Shown here: piece after piece, positions 40,520 to 52,600 of the stretch
Numbering within the stretch: position 1 is the first letter of the stretch
How the letters are laid out: the number at the start of each line of letters is the position of its first letter
Assembly: GCF_032854445.1 (NCBI RefSeq)
Contig: NC_088307.1
Coordinates: 10,056,017 to 10,120,016 of the forward strand
DNA length: 64,000 nucleotides
Source of the DNA: Liolophura sinensis
Taxonomy: Eukaryota > Mollusca > Polyplacophora > Chitonida > Chitonidae
Direction of reading: 5' to 3'
Notes under the pieces: model-generated
Database searches by the model: none
The model's input: only the letters and a program-made list of their open reading frames with translations
What the model was told of the DNA's origin: nothing
Made by a program: the position numbers and the translations under genes

Positions 40520-43500
40520 CGCAATTTAACAAATAGCTTTAATTCCGTTCTCATCCGACTTGTTGAATCCGACAAATCGCACAATGTGAACACTTGACAT
40601 AAAAAAAACCTATCTCTGGTTGTATCAAAATGTATTTTATTTATTATCTACGCTGTTCGATAACAAATCCACTGCCAAAACAACAAATTGGCAAATACAA
40701 TAAATGGTCACAGAAATACCTGAGGATTGATCACAGACTTACTCATGATTGTTGCACCAGTATCATTTGCGTATCATTTGCGTATGTCAGCTCCTATTTA
40801 TTAACATCAAACCTTCACCACTGCAAAAGCATTTTCTTACCTTGAGGCAAGAGGAGAGGTGTAACAGACCAGCTAACGCTTCTCACGCCTTAGAAGCAAT
40901 CAGTTCTATGGGTATTTGAAGTGGGAACCCAACCCAGAAAGTTTCACTCTTTGACAATATTATTATAAGTAAAACAAATGGAGAAATTCCAATCCAAGAG
41001 ATAGGTAATCATTTTTTTCCAGACAGGGATACAAGCAAGTCATTTGTCACACAAATATGCAACTCATATTTACGTTAACGTTCTTTTGGAATATAAACTA
41101 CACATTTCTGAACCCTGAATTGTTTAAGTCACTGAGAGTGTAAGACCTGCTGAAAAAAAAAAACGTTTGCTATCCGTGTCGATGCCATAGGTATTTACAG
41201 GCTGATAAAAATATAAATATGACTGCGGAAGAGGCGTACTTAGAAGTTCAGAATTAAAGGATATTTCCAGGCAGTAAAATTGAAAAGCGTTATACTTGGT
41301 TACAAGAAACGAAGGAAAGCACAGAGAAAACAAAATTAGATTTTTGTTTAAAACTTGAGCTCATCAAAATTTTTAATTAGATGATGACATTATGACGTCA
41401 TGCCGTCACAGTTTTCAAACGCGCAAAGTCATGACAAGTAAAGGTATTTCAGTATTCTGAACTCGAAGAAAAAGCACTTGTTTGTAAACTTTGTACACAG
41501 CATTGAAACTTGTGTAAGAGGACTCATGTAGTGAAAACTTCGCCCCATAGGTTTGGCAATAACGGCGTCCTACGTTCTTGAATCTATAGATTTGTCTGGC
41601 GGATTAGCCCACAAAGTTATGTACTCAAAGGAATCCATTTTCAATTCTGGATTTCTCCTGTAAGCATTTAGGTTAAATTCCAAGTGATTGTAATGTACAA
41701 CAAGCACATGTAACGTACAGCAAAAAATTGAAAATACTGTAAACAAATTCTGTAGCAATCACTGCCTACCCCTATTTTCATTCCCGAAGGAAGAATCACA
41801 AAAATCAAGCATGTAAACAGTCAATTCATTTTTTAGCAACAAGAGTAAAGAGTTTTATAATAGTGTTTAATTCTTCATGTTACATAAACTGCCACGTGTA
41901 TAGCCAGAGAACACAGGTACCAAATAATTACAAACCCATCTTTGATGCAATTCTCTATTCATCCATATACATGCCGAGTACACTGCTTCTCAAGATGACA
42001 CACACAGCATATCTTTTTCATGTATACATTCAGGTTAAAGTAATAACCGTCAAACCATCAGGAATCCTCAATTCAGCACATCTGAATAATTGCACACCAA
42101 TTTTTCTTTGAATGCAAAGTATGTACAGCCTAATGACAACATGAACGGTTTGAATCATCAAATACTACATACGATGTTCTATAGGATAGTTGTTGTAGTT
42201 TTAAGGTAATTCCCATCATCGGAACTAGTTTTGATTATCTGAGCAGCCTTTGTGATGCTTTAGACTTTAGCCTAACATATATGTATGTACATAAAATGCC
42301 GGAAAACATCATATTCTTCATGGTATGTCGGTAATGGATAAAACAACATGGTGAACACAAAATATCATGGTGAACAAATCTTCAGTGGTCTGCAACCTGA
42401 AAATATGCCTCTTTTGGCAGTAAATAACAGACAATGCCTACGGGACTGGTGTTAATCATTAAAAGTTACAGGATCCTCCTAATTGATAGTAAGGCAGCCC
42501 TACAAATACAGTGTTGACATAAAAATCAATATATTGCAAAACGACCATAGCATAAATTTTAAGGCGATGCGACTCGTTTCCATTAGGCTTCTGCTCTCTT
42601 GACAAGAAACAAAAGTGAACAAACCCTATAACTTTAGCACTTAACTGGTGAGAGTTAGGGAAAGGATGGAGAGAATGATTTAGACAATTTGGAAATTGTG
42701 GCATCAACTGTACCCAAATATTAAGAGGACGAAGAACTCTAAACTACAGAGACTGGTAAACAGCATGTCATAGGATCACATTTCATTGTTGTACAGCGTA
42801 ATCCAACTTTTGCTGGTATGAAAATACATATTTTCCCCACATTTACCCATTCCATGTTGTTAGCTATCACTTGAAATGATGGAGAAACCTTGAAGCTGTG
42901 TCAATCGAAGCTGTTGCTCATCATGAAAGTGTCGCCAAATTTGGATATATGAACATGACCATTATGGCTGGCTGGTTAGGGATATGGTTGTATACATGAC
43001 ATCTGATGTCCCACCCTCACCTCTTCTTGTGACGGCGTTACTTTTCATATCATTTCAAGTGAAACCAATGGTGACGTCATGAACTCACAGAATGAATGAA
43101 CATATGCGTTCACAGACTCCTTACAGCGAACGTGCCGCTCTCTATGCCCGCTTTACAGCACTGCCACCACTGGACAAGCTTGACATTTGGAGCCGGTGTG
43201 ACGCACATAGGCGTATTTAGGCTTAGCCTCACCACTGATGCTCATGCGCGGAAATATTTAATCAATAAAATTGGTTCCCGTATCACAAAGAATCATGTTG
43301 TGTATACTTTAGATGAAGAGAATCCATGTGTATAAAGTGTTATTAGAAACAACGGTTAAAACGGAGTTTTTGTATATTCTGACATCACTTCCTGCCTCAT
43401 CATCTCAACCCCCGTGACCTCGGCATGGTTCAAGATTTCTCTACAAAATTTACTAGTGGTGGCAGTGATGTAAAGTGAATGCAGAGAGCGAAACATGTGC

Positions 43501-44580
43501 TCTGAGTGCGTTTTGTTATATATATGTTTTTCAGGGGGGACGAGACCATCTCCCAGCCCCCCAGTAACCATAACAGAAGAAAGATCCGATACCTCCTGAC
43601 CACATCTCACATGCTTGAATCCTGGAGATACTCCATAATTCATGAAGTCAAACTGGCTCATTTCTACAGAGGATATCTTCACACTCTCTGAATGCAGGCT
43701 TAGATTAACCATACAGCGCCAAAGGTTGTTGCCCGTTTATAGCTGTGTCAATAAGCGCCCCAGAGTTATCCCCCCTGAAATTCTCTCTCGCATATGGTAT
43801 TGCTGATTCTGTTGCTGACTTCAATCCATGTCCAAAAAAAGCCATCTGGGCTTCAACTCTAGACCATTGATTGCTTATAAAGGATTAAAACAGTATACGT
43901 ATTTAATCAGTTCTAAACCAGTGATGGCCTATAAACGCATTAAAATAGTATCCGTATCACTAAATACTTGTTAGACGAGAGGTTTAGAACAACAACAAAA
44001 CTTGTACGAAAATTTAACCTTTATTCATTATATAATATATTCCATATGTGTGTACATTTATATCTGTAACCCTACCTGTATTTAATGTAAAAAAAGCATG
44101 AAACTACACACAGGGATGTTCATTCAAATTACTTCGTCCGTACACCGTATATATTCCTCGGGTAATATATATATATATATAATGGACAAATGTGTCATAT
44201 TTTCACTACAGAGAGGCACTGATTATGTACAAAAATATGAGCAATTTGTCATTAAACACAGTTTAATAAACAAACAAACAAACAAACGATCATCATATCC
44301 CTTATACATCAAAGACACTTGTACTGTCATCAGGTTATTTAAACACCGTGGAAATGGTGCAGGAAACATAAAAATACGTATACAACATTTTAACTGATTG
44401 TCTCTAAAATATATCTTGGGCTAGGTCTATGCCTGGGACATGGCTCACCGAGGGGAAAAATATGACGTCTACTGAAAGTTTCCTAGCCCTTCATCAATGA
44501 GACCTATCGTGGGTTAGATTCCAGATCAGGCACGTCGAGTTTCGCAGAATTATTGATACCCAACTTTGCCCAATCCATAA
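40520..44580. other. Gene-poor spacer
   Basis: AT-rich DNA with short frames on both strands and no recognisable domain. The longest, on the minus strand at 43712-43356 (118 codons), has no familiar motif and an overlapping plus-strand frame, so I do not call it a gene. A short (TA)n lies at 44167-44181. Confidence 0.5.
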
Positions 44581-44589
44581 GGACGTATA

Positions 44590-45010
44590 TGATAATTGTG
44601 TTTAGTGTAGGTATGTTACAATTTCTAATACAATTTTCTTTTCCCATTATTCTGCATTAATTCGGAATTATACATTTAAGTACATCTTAACTCATTTAAG
44701 AACTAACAATCTTAAATGTCACAAAATGTGAACCAACAATGATCCAATATATTACTTAGATCCAACATTAAGCAATGGTATTTATTTGGTCGATAAAAAA
44801 GGTAAAAGGAGTGTTCCAAATTAAAAGACAACGTTATGGTTTAGGTATTAACATACAAGTCCGCTGCGAACTGTGTTCTGGGTCACAACTTCCTCTATCT
44901 CTAAATGAAGGGAAGTGAAACGGTCAAAGACACCAAAATTCAACACTGATGCGTAAAAACACTTTCATTTCTTTTTTTATTTTTTATTTTTTTAGATTTT
45001 TGTAAGAGTG
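44590..45010 (+). repeat. About 430-bp dispersed repeat, copy 2
   Basis: Nearly identical to 9656-10085, differing by single bases and small indels. Confidence 0.87.
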
Positions 45011-45335
45011 TTGAAAGACATTCAGATATTTGAATACTATGTGGACTTTATGAGCCATACTGACGGTATCTAGGAACTCTGATCTCACATCATCTTTTTG
45101 GTCATGATGTTCACCAGAAGGAAAGAATTTTGAGGAACATTGTTTCAGTAGTTTTTACTCATGGGTAAAAACAGTTATTCCAGCATTCAGTGTCGTGATC
45201 AGAGTTGGAAAAACTTCCTTTGACGTCAGAGTTCCTAAACTCGGAAAGTATGGTCCATAAAGCCCACCTTAGAATTCAAATGTTTGAACGCCTTTAGCTC
45301 TTCTCACAAAAATCTAAAAACAAATAAGTGAAAGT
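44957..45335. repeat. Foldback (inverted) repeat, arms of about 120 bp
   Basis: 44957-45090 pairs with the reverse complement of 45222-45335: ACACTTTCATTTC.., TTTAGATTTTTGTAAGAG, CTTTATGAGCCATACT and GGAACTCTGA on the left all have imperfect partners on the right. The left arm overlaps the end of the 430-bp repeat. Confidence 0.7.
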
Positions 45336-45612
45336 ATATTTATGCATAGTTTTAAGTGGTCTATTTAGTGACGACTACTTCGATTTTTAGAGGTCTTTTC
45401 ATGTAATGAGTCAGACAGGGCCATTTCGCCGCACTAATATAAATCCTTTCGTTTAAAAGATAAGACACCAAATAATGTAACCTTAATTATTTCGGACGAG
45501 GGGTGAAAACAGACCTAACCGGCCGCAGGTTTTATTTCTCCGATGCTTCTTAGCTATGTAGACTAACTTTTAATCTGGAAGCCATGGTATGCCCCATGTT
45601 AGAGAAACCAGG

Positions 45613-45833
45613 GGGCTTCCGTGGCCGAGGGGTTAGTGTGCTAGCTCGGCTCAATGAGCCAGGAGCCTCTCACCAATGTAATCGCTGTGTATTCAAGTCT
45701 AGTTTATGCTGGCTTCCTCTCAAATCATACGTGGGAAGGTCTGTCAGATTGTCGTGGTTTTCCCCCGGGCTCTGTTATCGGTATAAGAGAAATATTCTTG
45801 AGAAAACAGCGCAAAACACCAGTCAAATAAATA
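45613..45833 (+). repeat. SINE family 1, diverged full length
   Basis: GGGCTTCCGTGGCCGAGGGG head, CACCAATGTAATCGCTGTGT middle, and a diverged tail AGCGCAAAACACCAGTCAAA. Confidence 0.8.
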
Positions 45834-46119
45834 TCAGAGAAACATGATTCGAAAAGGCGGAATAAGATATGGAGTGAGGCCACAGGGGAATCTGGTAAGT
45901 TCTGGGGTTAATCTTTATAACATGGCGGATCTTTCCATTTTTTCAATGTGCGAGTTTTTGGTTACTTTGGCATCTTGGTTATACAGCATCACAAAAATAA
46001 AAAAAAAGGTACGCCGTTTAAAGTTTTCGTGGGATACCTCACCAATACATGCATATACTGTTCTACTCTTTTCTCTGTTGTCCATCGATTAAGCTTATAG
46101 ATGAACACAAATACAGGGG

Positions 46120-46698
46120 TTAGGGGTTGTTCAGTACGGCATGGAGAGCCGCAGGTAATCTCACAGAGTTACCAGTAACCAGAAGAGCAGATGCAGATTT
46201 TACCCCGCTAAATTTGACAAAAGGAACAAATGGATTAGTCAGATGAATACCACTGACCGTGTATATCAGCCGGTCACTATCAGGGTCCAAGATTGTAAGT
46301 GACCGATCTTCACAATCTATATACAGACCGATGTGTTGAGGTCCTGTGTGAGGTCTCCACTGTACGAATTCAGGTTTCATCTCACCCCCACAGTCGCTAG
46401 AACACCTGACCTTGCCAGCACTGTACTGCATCTTAATGTACCAGATGTCACCGCCAGGGTTACTATTCTTCACATCACCGCCCTTCTGGGCCACACCTAC
46501 ACGACAGTAACAGCCGAATATACCAGCAGTCGAGAGAACTGTAATCTCTACTTCAAGATAGTACCTGCCCATCCGGTAACGGCCGTCCGTTACAGCCGTG
46601 CGCACCCCTTCACTGGTCAAATCACCACACTCTACCAGGGAACCACTGCAGGCAATTCTAAGTGGGCTTCCGTCGGTTTTCTTGAACACAAGATTGGG
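46120..46698 (-). CDS. TRIM last exon: SPRY/B30.2-like domain
   Basis: Begins PNLVFKKTDGSPLRIACSGS after an acceptor TATGTTCCAGAG and ends at TAA 46120-46122. Motifs in order are RYRMGRYYLEVEI, CRVGVAQKGGD, WRPHTGPQHIGLYIDCEDRS, LTILD and PFVPFVKFSG, which follow the beta strands of SPRY domains (LEV.I, IG.YID....L.ILD, P..P). A PRY part is not clear. It would be the target-recognition module. The exon is fully open. Confidence 0.85.
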   Translation of the reverse strand, partial: PNLVFKKTDGSPLRIACSGSLVECGDLTSEGVRTAVTDGRYRMGRYYLEVEITVLSTAGIFGCYCRVGVAQKGGDVKNSNPGGDIWYIKMQYSAGKVRCSSDCGGEMKPEFVQWRPHTGPQHIGLYIDCEDRSLTILDPDSDRLIYTVSGIHLTNPFVPFVKFSGVKSASALLVTGNSVRLPAALHAVLNNP

Positions 46699-49600
46699 CT
46701 CTGGAACATACAAATGACAGACGTGACAAATAAACGACAGATAACATGCAAGAAACATATATGAACATCAGCACCGAATTTGTAAAATACAAATGAGACA
46801 AATGACCATCAGCTCCCAATCCGTAAAATATAAATGAAACATATGACCATCAGCTCCAAATCTGTAACATATAAATGAGAGATATGAACATCAGCTCCGA
46901 ATCTGTAAGATACGAAAAAGAGATCCGAATCTGTAACGTACAAATGAAACATATGATCATCAGCTCGGAATCTGTAACATATAAAAGAGACATATGGACA
47001 TCAGAGCCGAATCTGTAATATAAAAATGAGACATATGAACATCCGTTTCAAGTAGGCAACATACGAAAGAGAGATATCAACATCAGAACCGAATCTGTAA
47101 CATACAAATGAGACATCTGGACATCAGGTCCGAATCTGTAACATATAAAAGAGACATATGAACATCAGGGACGAATTTGTAACATGCAAATGAGATATAT
47201 GAACATCAGGTCCGAATCTGTAACATATAAAAGAGACATATGAATATCAGAGCCGAATCTGTATCATAAAAATCAGACATATGCACATCAGCTACGAGTA
47301 GGCAACATACGAATGGCAGATATGAACAACAGAGCCGAATCTATAAGATACAAGTGATAGATATGAATAGCAGTTCCGAATCTGCAATACATAAACAAGA
47401 CATATGAGCATCAGCTCCGAATCTGTAACACAGAAATGAGACATCTCGACATCAGCTCACAATCGGTAAGATATGAATGACAGATATGAACATCAGCTCC
47501 GAAAATGTAACGAACAAATGAGACATATGAACATCAGCTCCGAATCTGTAAGATACAAATGACAGGTATAAACATCAGCTCTGCCTCTGCAAGATACAAA
47601 TGACAGATATGAACACCAGCTCCGAATCTGTAAAATACAAATGACAGGTATAAACATCAGCTCTGCCTCTGCAAGATACAAATGACAAATATGAACATCA
47701 GCTCCGAATCTGTAACATACAAAGGACAAACATGAACATCAGTTCCGAATCTGTACGATACGAATGACAAATATGAACATCAGTTCCGAATCTATAACAT
47801 TCAAATGACAGGTATAAACATCAGCCCTGGCTCTGTAAGATACAAATGACAGATATGAACATCAGCTCCGAATCTCTAACATACAGATGACAGCTATAGA
47901 CATCACTCGTGAAAACTGCAACATACAGATGACAAATATACACATCAGCTCCGAATCTGTACGACATAAATGATATGTATCAACATCAGCGCCGAATCTG
48001 TAACATAGAAATGTGCGGTCGCTATGAGTTCAAGTCCAGCTCATGATGGCTTCCTCTCCCACCGTACGTGGAAGGGACTTGCAGCAACTTGCAGATGCAA
48101 TAAATAAATAAAGCAATAAATAAATAAATAAAATAAATGAATAAGTGAAAAGTAACATACAAATGATATGACAGATATGAACATCAGCTCCTTACCTCCA
48201 CCGCTGTAACTTTGAACTTGTCGCCTATACTCAGTAATCTGTAAAAGCTTCCAATGTCACTGTCAAAAGTCTGTCGGGTGTCTCCCCTTCCCATCGAGGT
48301 AACTTACTTGCGATATTTAGACGTCCCATAATCCGCTGTTCCACATCTTCCTCTGTTACGACCACATGTCTCGGTTCCACGGGATAACAGTTTACAGACG
48401 TCGTTAGAGTATCTTTTAGTTCTTCCTGTTTCTTCATTAATGTTTTGATATCAGCTAACTGGTCATCAATCCTGTGAGAAAGAAGTCAGATAGAAACGAT
48501 TATACATTCACCGTTTCCACCGTGGAGTGTATCTTAGGATTGTTTATAAAGGCTACCAAAGAACTCGCCTAAGTGAAACACTTCAATGGAAAACTTCATC
48601 TGAAGTCGTGAATTTGGTAATTTACGGTTACAGCAACCTGCGGATGGTCGTGGGTTCCCCCGGGCTCTGTACGGTTTGCTCCAACCATAATGCTAGCCGC
48701 CGTCGTGTGGGTTTCCTCCCACCCAATGCTGGCCACTCGTCGCATAAGTGAGATATTCTTGAGTACGGCGTAAACCACCAATCAAATAAATAAATAAATT
48801 AACGATGGAACACCCCCATCGTGTTTTTGTACATTAAGGTAATAAAGGTTTGAAAAGGCATCATAGAGATGGTATAATCAAACTAGAATTAACTCACAGC
48901 AGTTTCACTGCTTCTCTTTGCATGATTCTATAGTTATTTTCGTACTTTATATACTTTCTTGGTCCTTTGGTGGTTTGTGTTATACGTCGTTTTGGGAACT
49001 GGCCTTGCGATTATTGACTTGGAACGTCCTTATTGGTTGACGGCTGGTATATGAATGTTTGTTTCGACGTATAAATTCCCAGCATTTTTATGACTGGTTT
49101 TCAGCAAAACGATGTTTGTAACTGTTTGATGGCCTTTGGTTGAGTTGATGAAAGTATTTCAGCACAAATAACACTCTAACAAGTACAATCTTAAAACTTC
49201 CATCGGAAGTGAATCTTGTGGCTTAGGTGAACTCGATGTACAGGGTGTCCCAGAAGTCGCGCACCATCCAGAGCGGTGTGTTGCCCCATCTCTTCTAAAC
49301 ATAGAAACCAAGTCAACTCTTTCCTGTACTGTTAGTTTATTAGCCATAATTAACTCTGAAAGAGGGGAAAAAAATAAAATCAGTATTAAAATCTTAAACA
49401 CAGAAAAAAAAATGAAAATTAGGATGGTGCGCGACTTCTGTGACACCTTGTATATTGGCAATTGCCATAGAGAATTCGTTCCCCATTGTCGAAGTACGCA
49501 ACTACATGTATTAAAACATTGCATACATATAGTCCTTGGGAATATAGTCCTTTTGCTCAATTTTGATGTTCTATATTCCATATATGCATTTTGATGCGAT

Positions 49601-52600
49601 GATTTTAGAGCTACATAATGTTCAGATGTTCACCAATGTGGTCTTGTTGGTAGAAGTCCAGGTCTGACAGCAACATGCGGATGGTCGTGGGTTTTCCTCG
49701 GTCTTGGCATGGTTTCCTCCCACCATAATTCTGGCTACTGTCGCATAAGTGAGATATTCTTAAGTACGGCGTAAAACACCAATCGAATAAATAAATAAAT
49801 AAATAGATAAATAAATAAATAAATAAATAAATAGATAAATAAATAAATGTCCAGGTGAAGGGAAGATATCATATAATTATTTACTTTCGCCCAGTGTCGT
49901 AGCATTCAGAGGCATGTTTTCATTCAACTGACTTTCATTTAATTAAAACTGCACGCTTAAGCTTTAATTGCAGTTTAAAGGAAAATAAACACCGTAAAAA
50001 GAAAAAAATTCCTCTCCAAGAGACCAAACTACATCTAACTGCCATCTTATTTTATCTTATCACGCGAGCAACTGCGATACTGGGCAATTTTAGACCGTTT
50101 TCCATAACCTGATACTCTTAGCGGTCCTGCGTATGAACATCAGTTTTCAGCGCAATTGGATCAGCGGTTTTTTTTTTCTAGTTTTCCAAATATCTCCATG
50201 CATTATGGCGGTTAAGTAGGTCAGGGTAGCATAAAGCATTATACACCAGTACATACATGTAACAATGGTGAAAAGCTGTTGAAGTCTATAATAACTATGA
50301 TATGCACTCATCTGACAGAAAAAGGCATTTTCGGAAGCAAGGCTAGAATTGCATGTAGACTTCCAAGCGGCCTGTACGCCCGGTTTTCAGCGTAGCAATA
50401 TTTGTGCTAGTTGTTAAACAGAACAGCGGCTTACTTGCCCTCGGTAAGGTGTCCCATTGAATCAGCACTAGACAAAAGAGCTGTGAAAATCCGTCCTGCA
50501 ACAAGGGGGCACATTACATGCACTCTAAGAATTCCTTCGTCATCATATGACTGAGAAACTGTTAAGTACGACGTTAAATCTCAAGCACTCACTCGAGTAA
50601 CATAACGGCTAAATCTGGATTCAAATTCTGGCATGACTATCTGCGTGACGCGCGTATTGAAAACCCAGGGCAGTCTAGCTGTTATTACCTGCATTATAAT
50701 CACAGGCTTACAGCATAGAGAGTAAAACTAGAGCAGCGACGACAGAGTGATAACTGGTATATGGTCACGCATAACCCGTGAAATGCGGCTTCTTATCGAT
50801 TTACCTCACCTTGGGTTTTATTCTAACTGATCACGTAAATGCTAAAATAGCAGCAAATTACACACCCCCTCGCACAAATGTTAGCCGTTACCGAAGAAAA
50901 GGTATACCTACTGCACCGACACACACAATCGTACAGCTGCATGCTTCCGCAGGTCCTCGGGACGGTTCTCATTCCGTTATGAAAATTGTGTCAGAATTTC
51001 CCCTACCTTAAACCATATCGTATATTTAGCTGGTTACAGTTGATCGATAATTCTCTTATCGATCTTCCATTTTAAAAATGCAATCAATACAAGTAAAGAC
51101 TGATCGCTGTAGTCAACTGATAGCTATAGGCTTTACAGTTGATATGTAAACATGTCATTGATTATAACAAGTTTTTACACGGGTTTTATGCCAAGACTAT
51201 CCTTTCATAGCGAAACGGTTACATTGGATAGAAATGAAGCGTCTGCAATCTTCATTGGAATTCAACGCCCTTTGCAAACTGTATTTGTTACTGCTGTAAC
51301 AGCATAATGAATTTGAGCTTGTTCCGTGCAGTAGTCCAGGTCACCTAACAATATGGCGGTAAAAGTAGGTCACACCATGACATCATTTGTTTAAGGTCGT
51401 ACAGTACTCTTGCACCCGACTACTCTCTCGATAATTCATGACGAACAGTTTTTCCGGAAATTGGCGAACAAAAAACAATTTTGAAACGTCCATGAACGAA
51501 CAAAAGGCTTCCACCTTTCAGCTTGGAATAGTCATAATCTTACCACGGACAAAAGGCTTCCACCTCTCAGCTTGGAGCAGTAGGTCTAATACTAAATACC
51601 ACGAACAATAGGCTTCCACCTGTCAGCTTGGAATAGTCATAATCTTACCACGAACAAAAGACTTCCACCTTTCAGCTTGGAGCAGTAATACTAAATACCA
51701 CGAACAATAGGCCTCCACCTCTCAGCTTGGAATAATAATAATCTTACCACGAACAATAGGCTCCCACCTCTCAGCTTGGAAGAGTCATAATTTTACCAAG
51801 AACAAAAGGCTTCTACCTCTCAGCTTGGAATAATAATAATCTTACCACGAACAACAGGCTCCCACCTCTCAGCTTGGAATAATAATAATCTTACCAAGAA
51901 CAATAGGCTCCCACCTCTCAGCTTGGAATAATAATAATCTTACCAAGAACAAAAGGCTTCCACCTCTCAGCTTGGAAGAGTCATAATTTTACCAAGAACA
52001 AAAGGCTTCCACCTCTCAGCTTGGAATAATAATAATCTTACCACGAACAACAGGCTCCCACCTCTCAGCTTGGAATAATAATAATCTTACCAAGAACAAT
52101 AGGCTCCCACCTCTCAGCTTGGAATAATAATAATCTTACCACGAACAAAAGGCCTCCACCTCTCAGCTTGGAATAATAATAATCTTACCAAGAACAAAAG
52201 GCTTCCACCTCTCAGCTTGGAAGAGTCATAATTTTACCAAGAACAACAGGCTCCCACCTCTCAGCTTGGAAGAGTCATAATCTTACCACGAACAATAGGC
52301 TTCCACTTTTCAACTTGGAATAGTCATAATCTTACCACGAACAACAGGCTCCCACCTCTCAGCTTGGAATAGTCATAATCTTACCACGAACAATAGGCTT
52401 CCACTTTTCAACTTGGAATAGTCATAATCTTACCACGAACAGTAGGCTTCCACTTTTCAGCTTGGAAAATCTAACAATCACGACAAATGTGAATCACTTA
52501 CATACCTTTTGGACAGCTGTTTTGAACCCTGTCAATAAAATCATTAATCGAATTAGTTTAGTTCATGTTACAAACCCGATGTTTTACAGAGAGTAAAATT

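Noticed and set aside
43356-43712. 118-codon frame on the minus strand as a gene
   Set aside because: No recognisable motif, no splice context, and a competing frame on the other strand.
51480-52470. CRISPR-like array
   Set aside because: Contiguous 49-base tandem units with no spacers; an intronic minisatellite.
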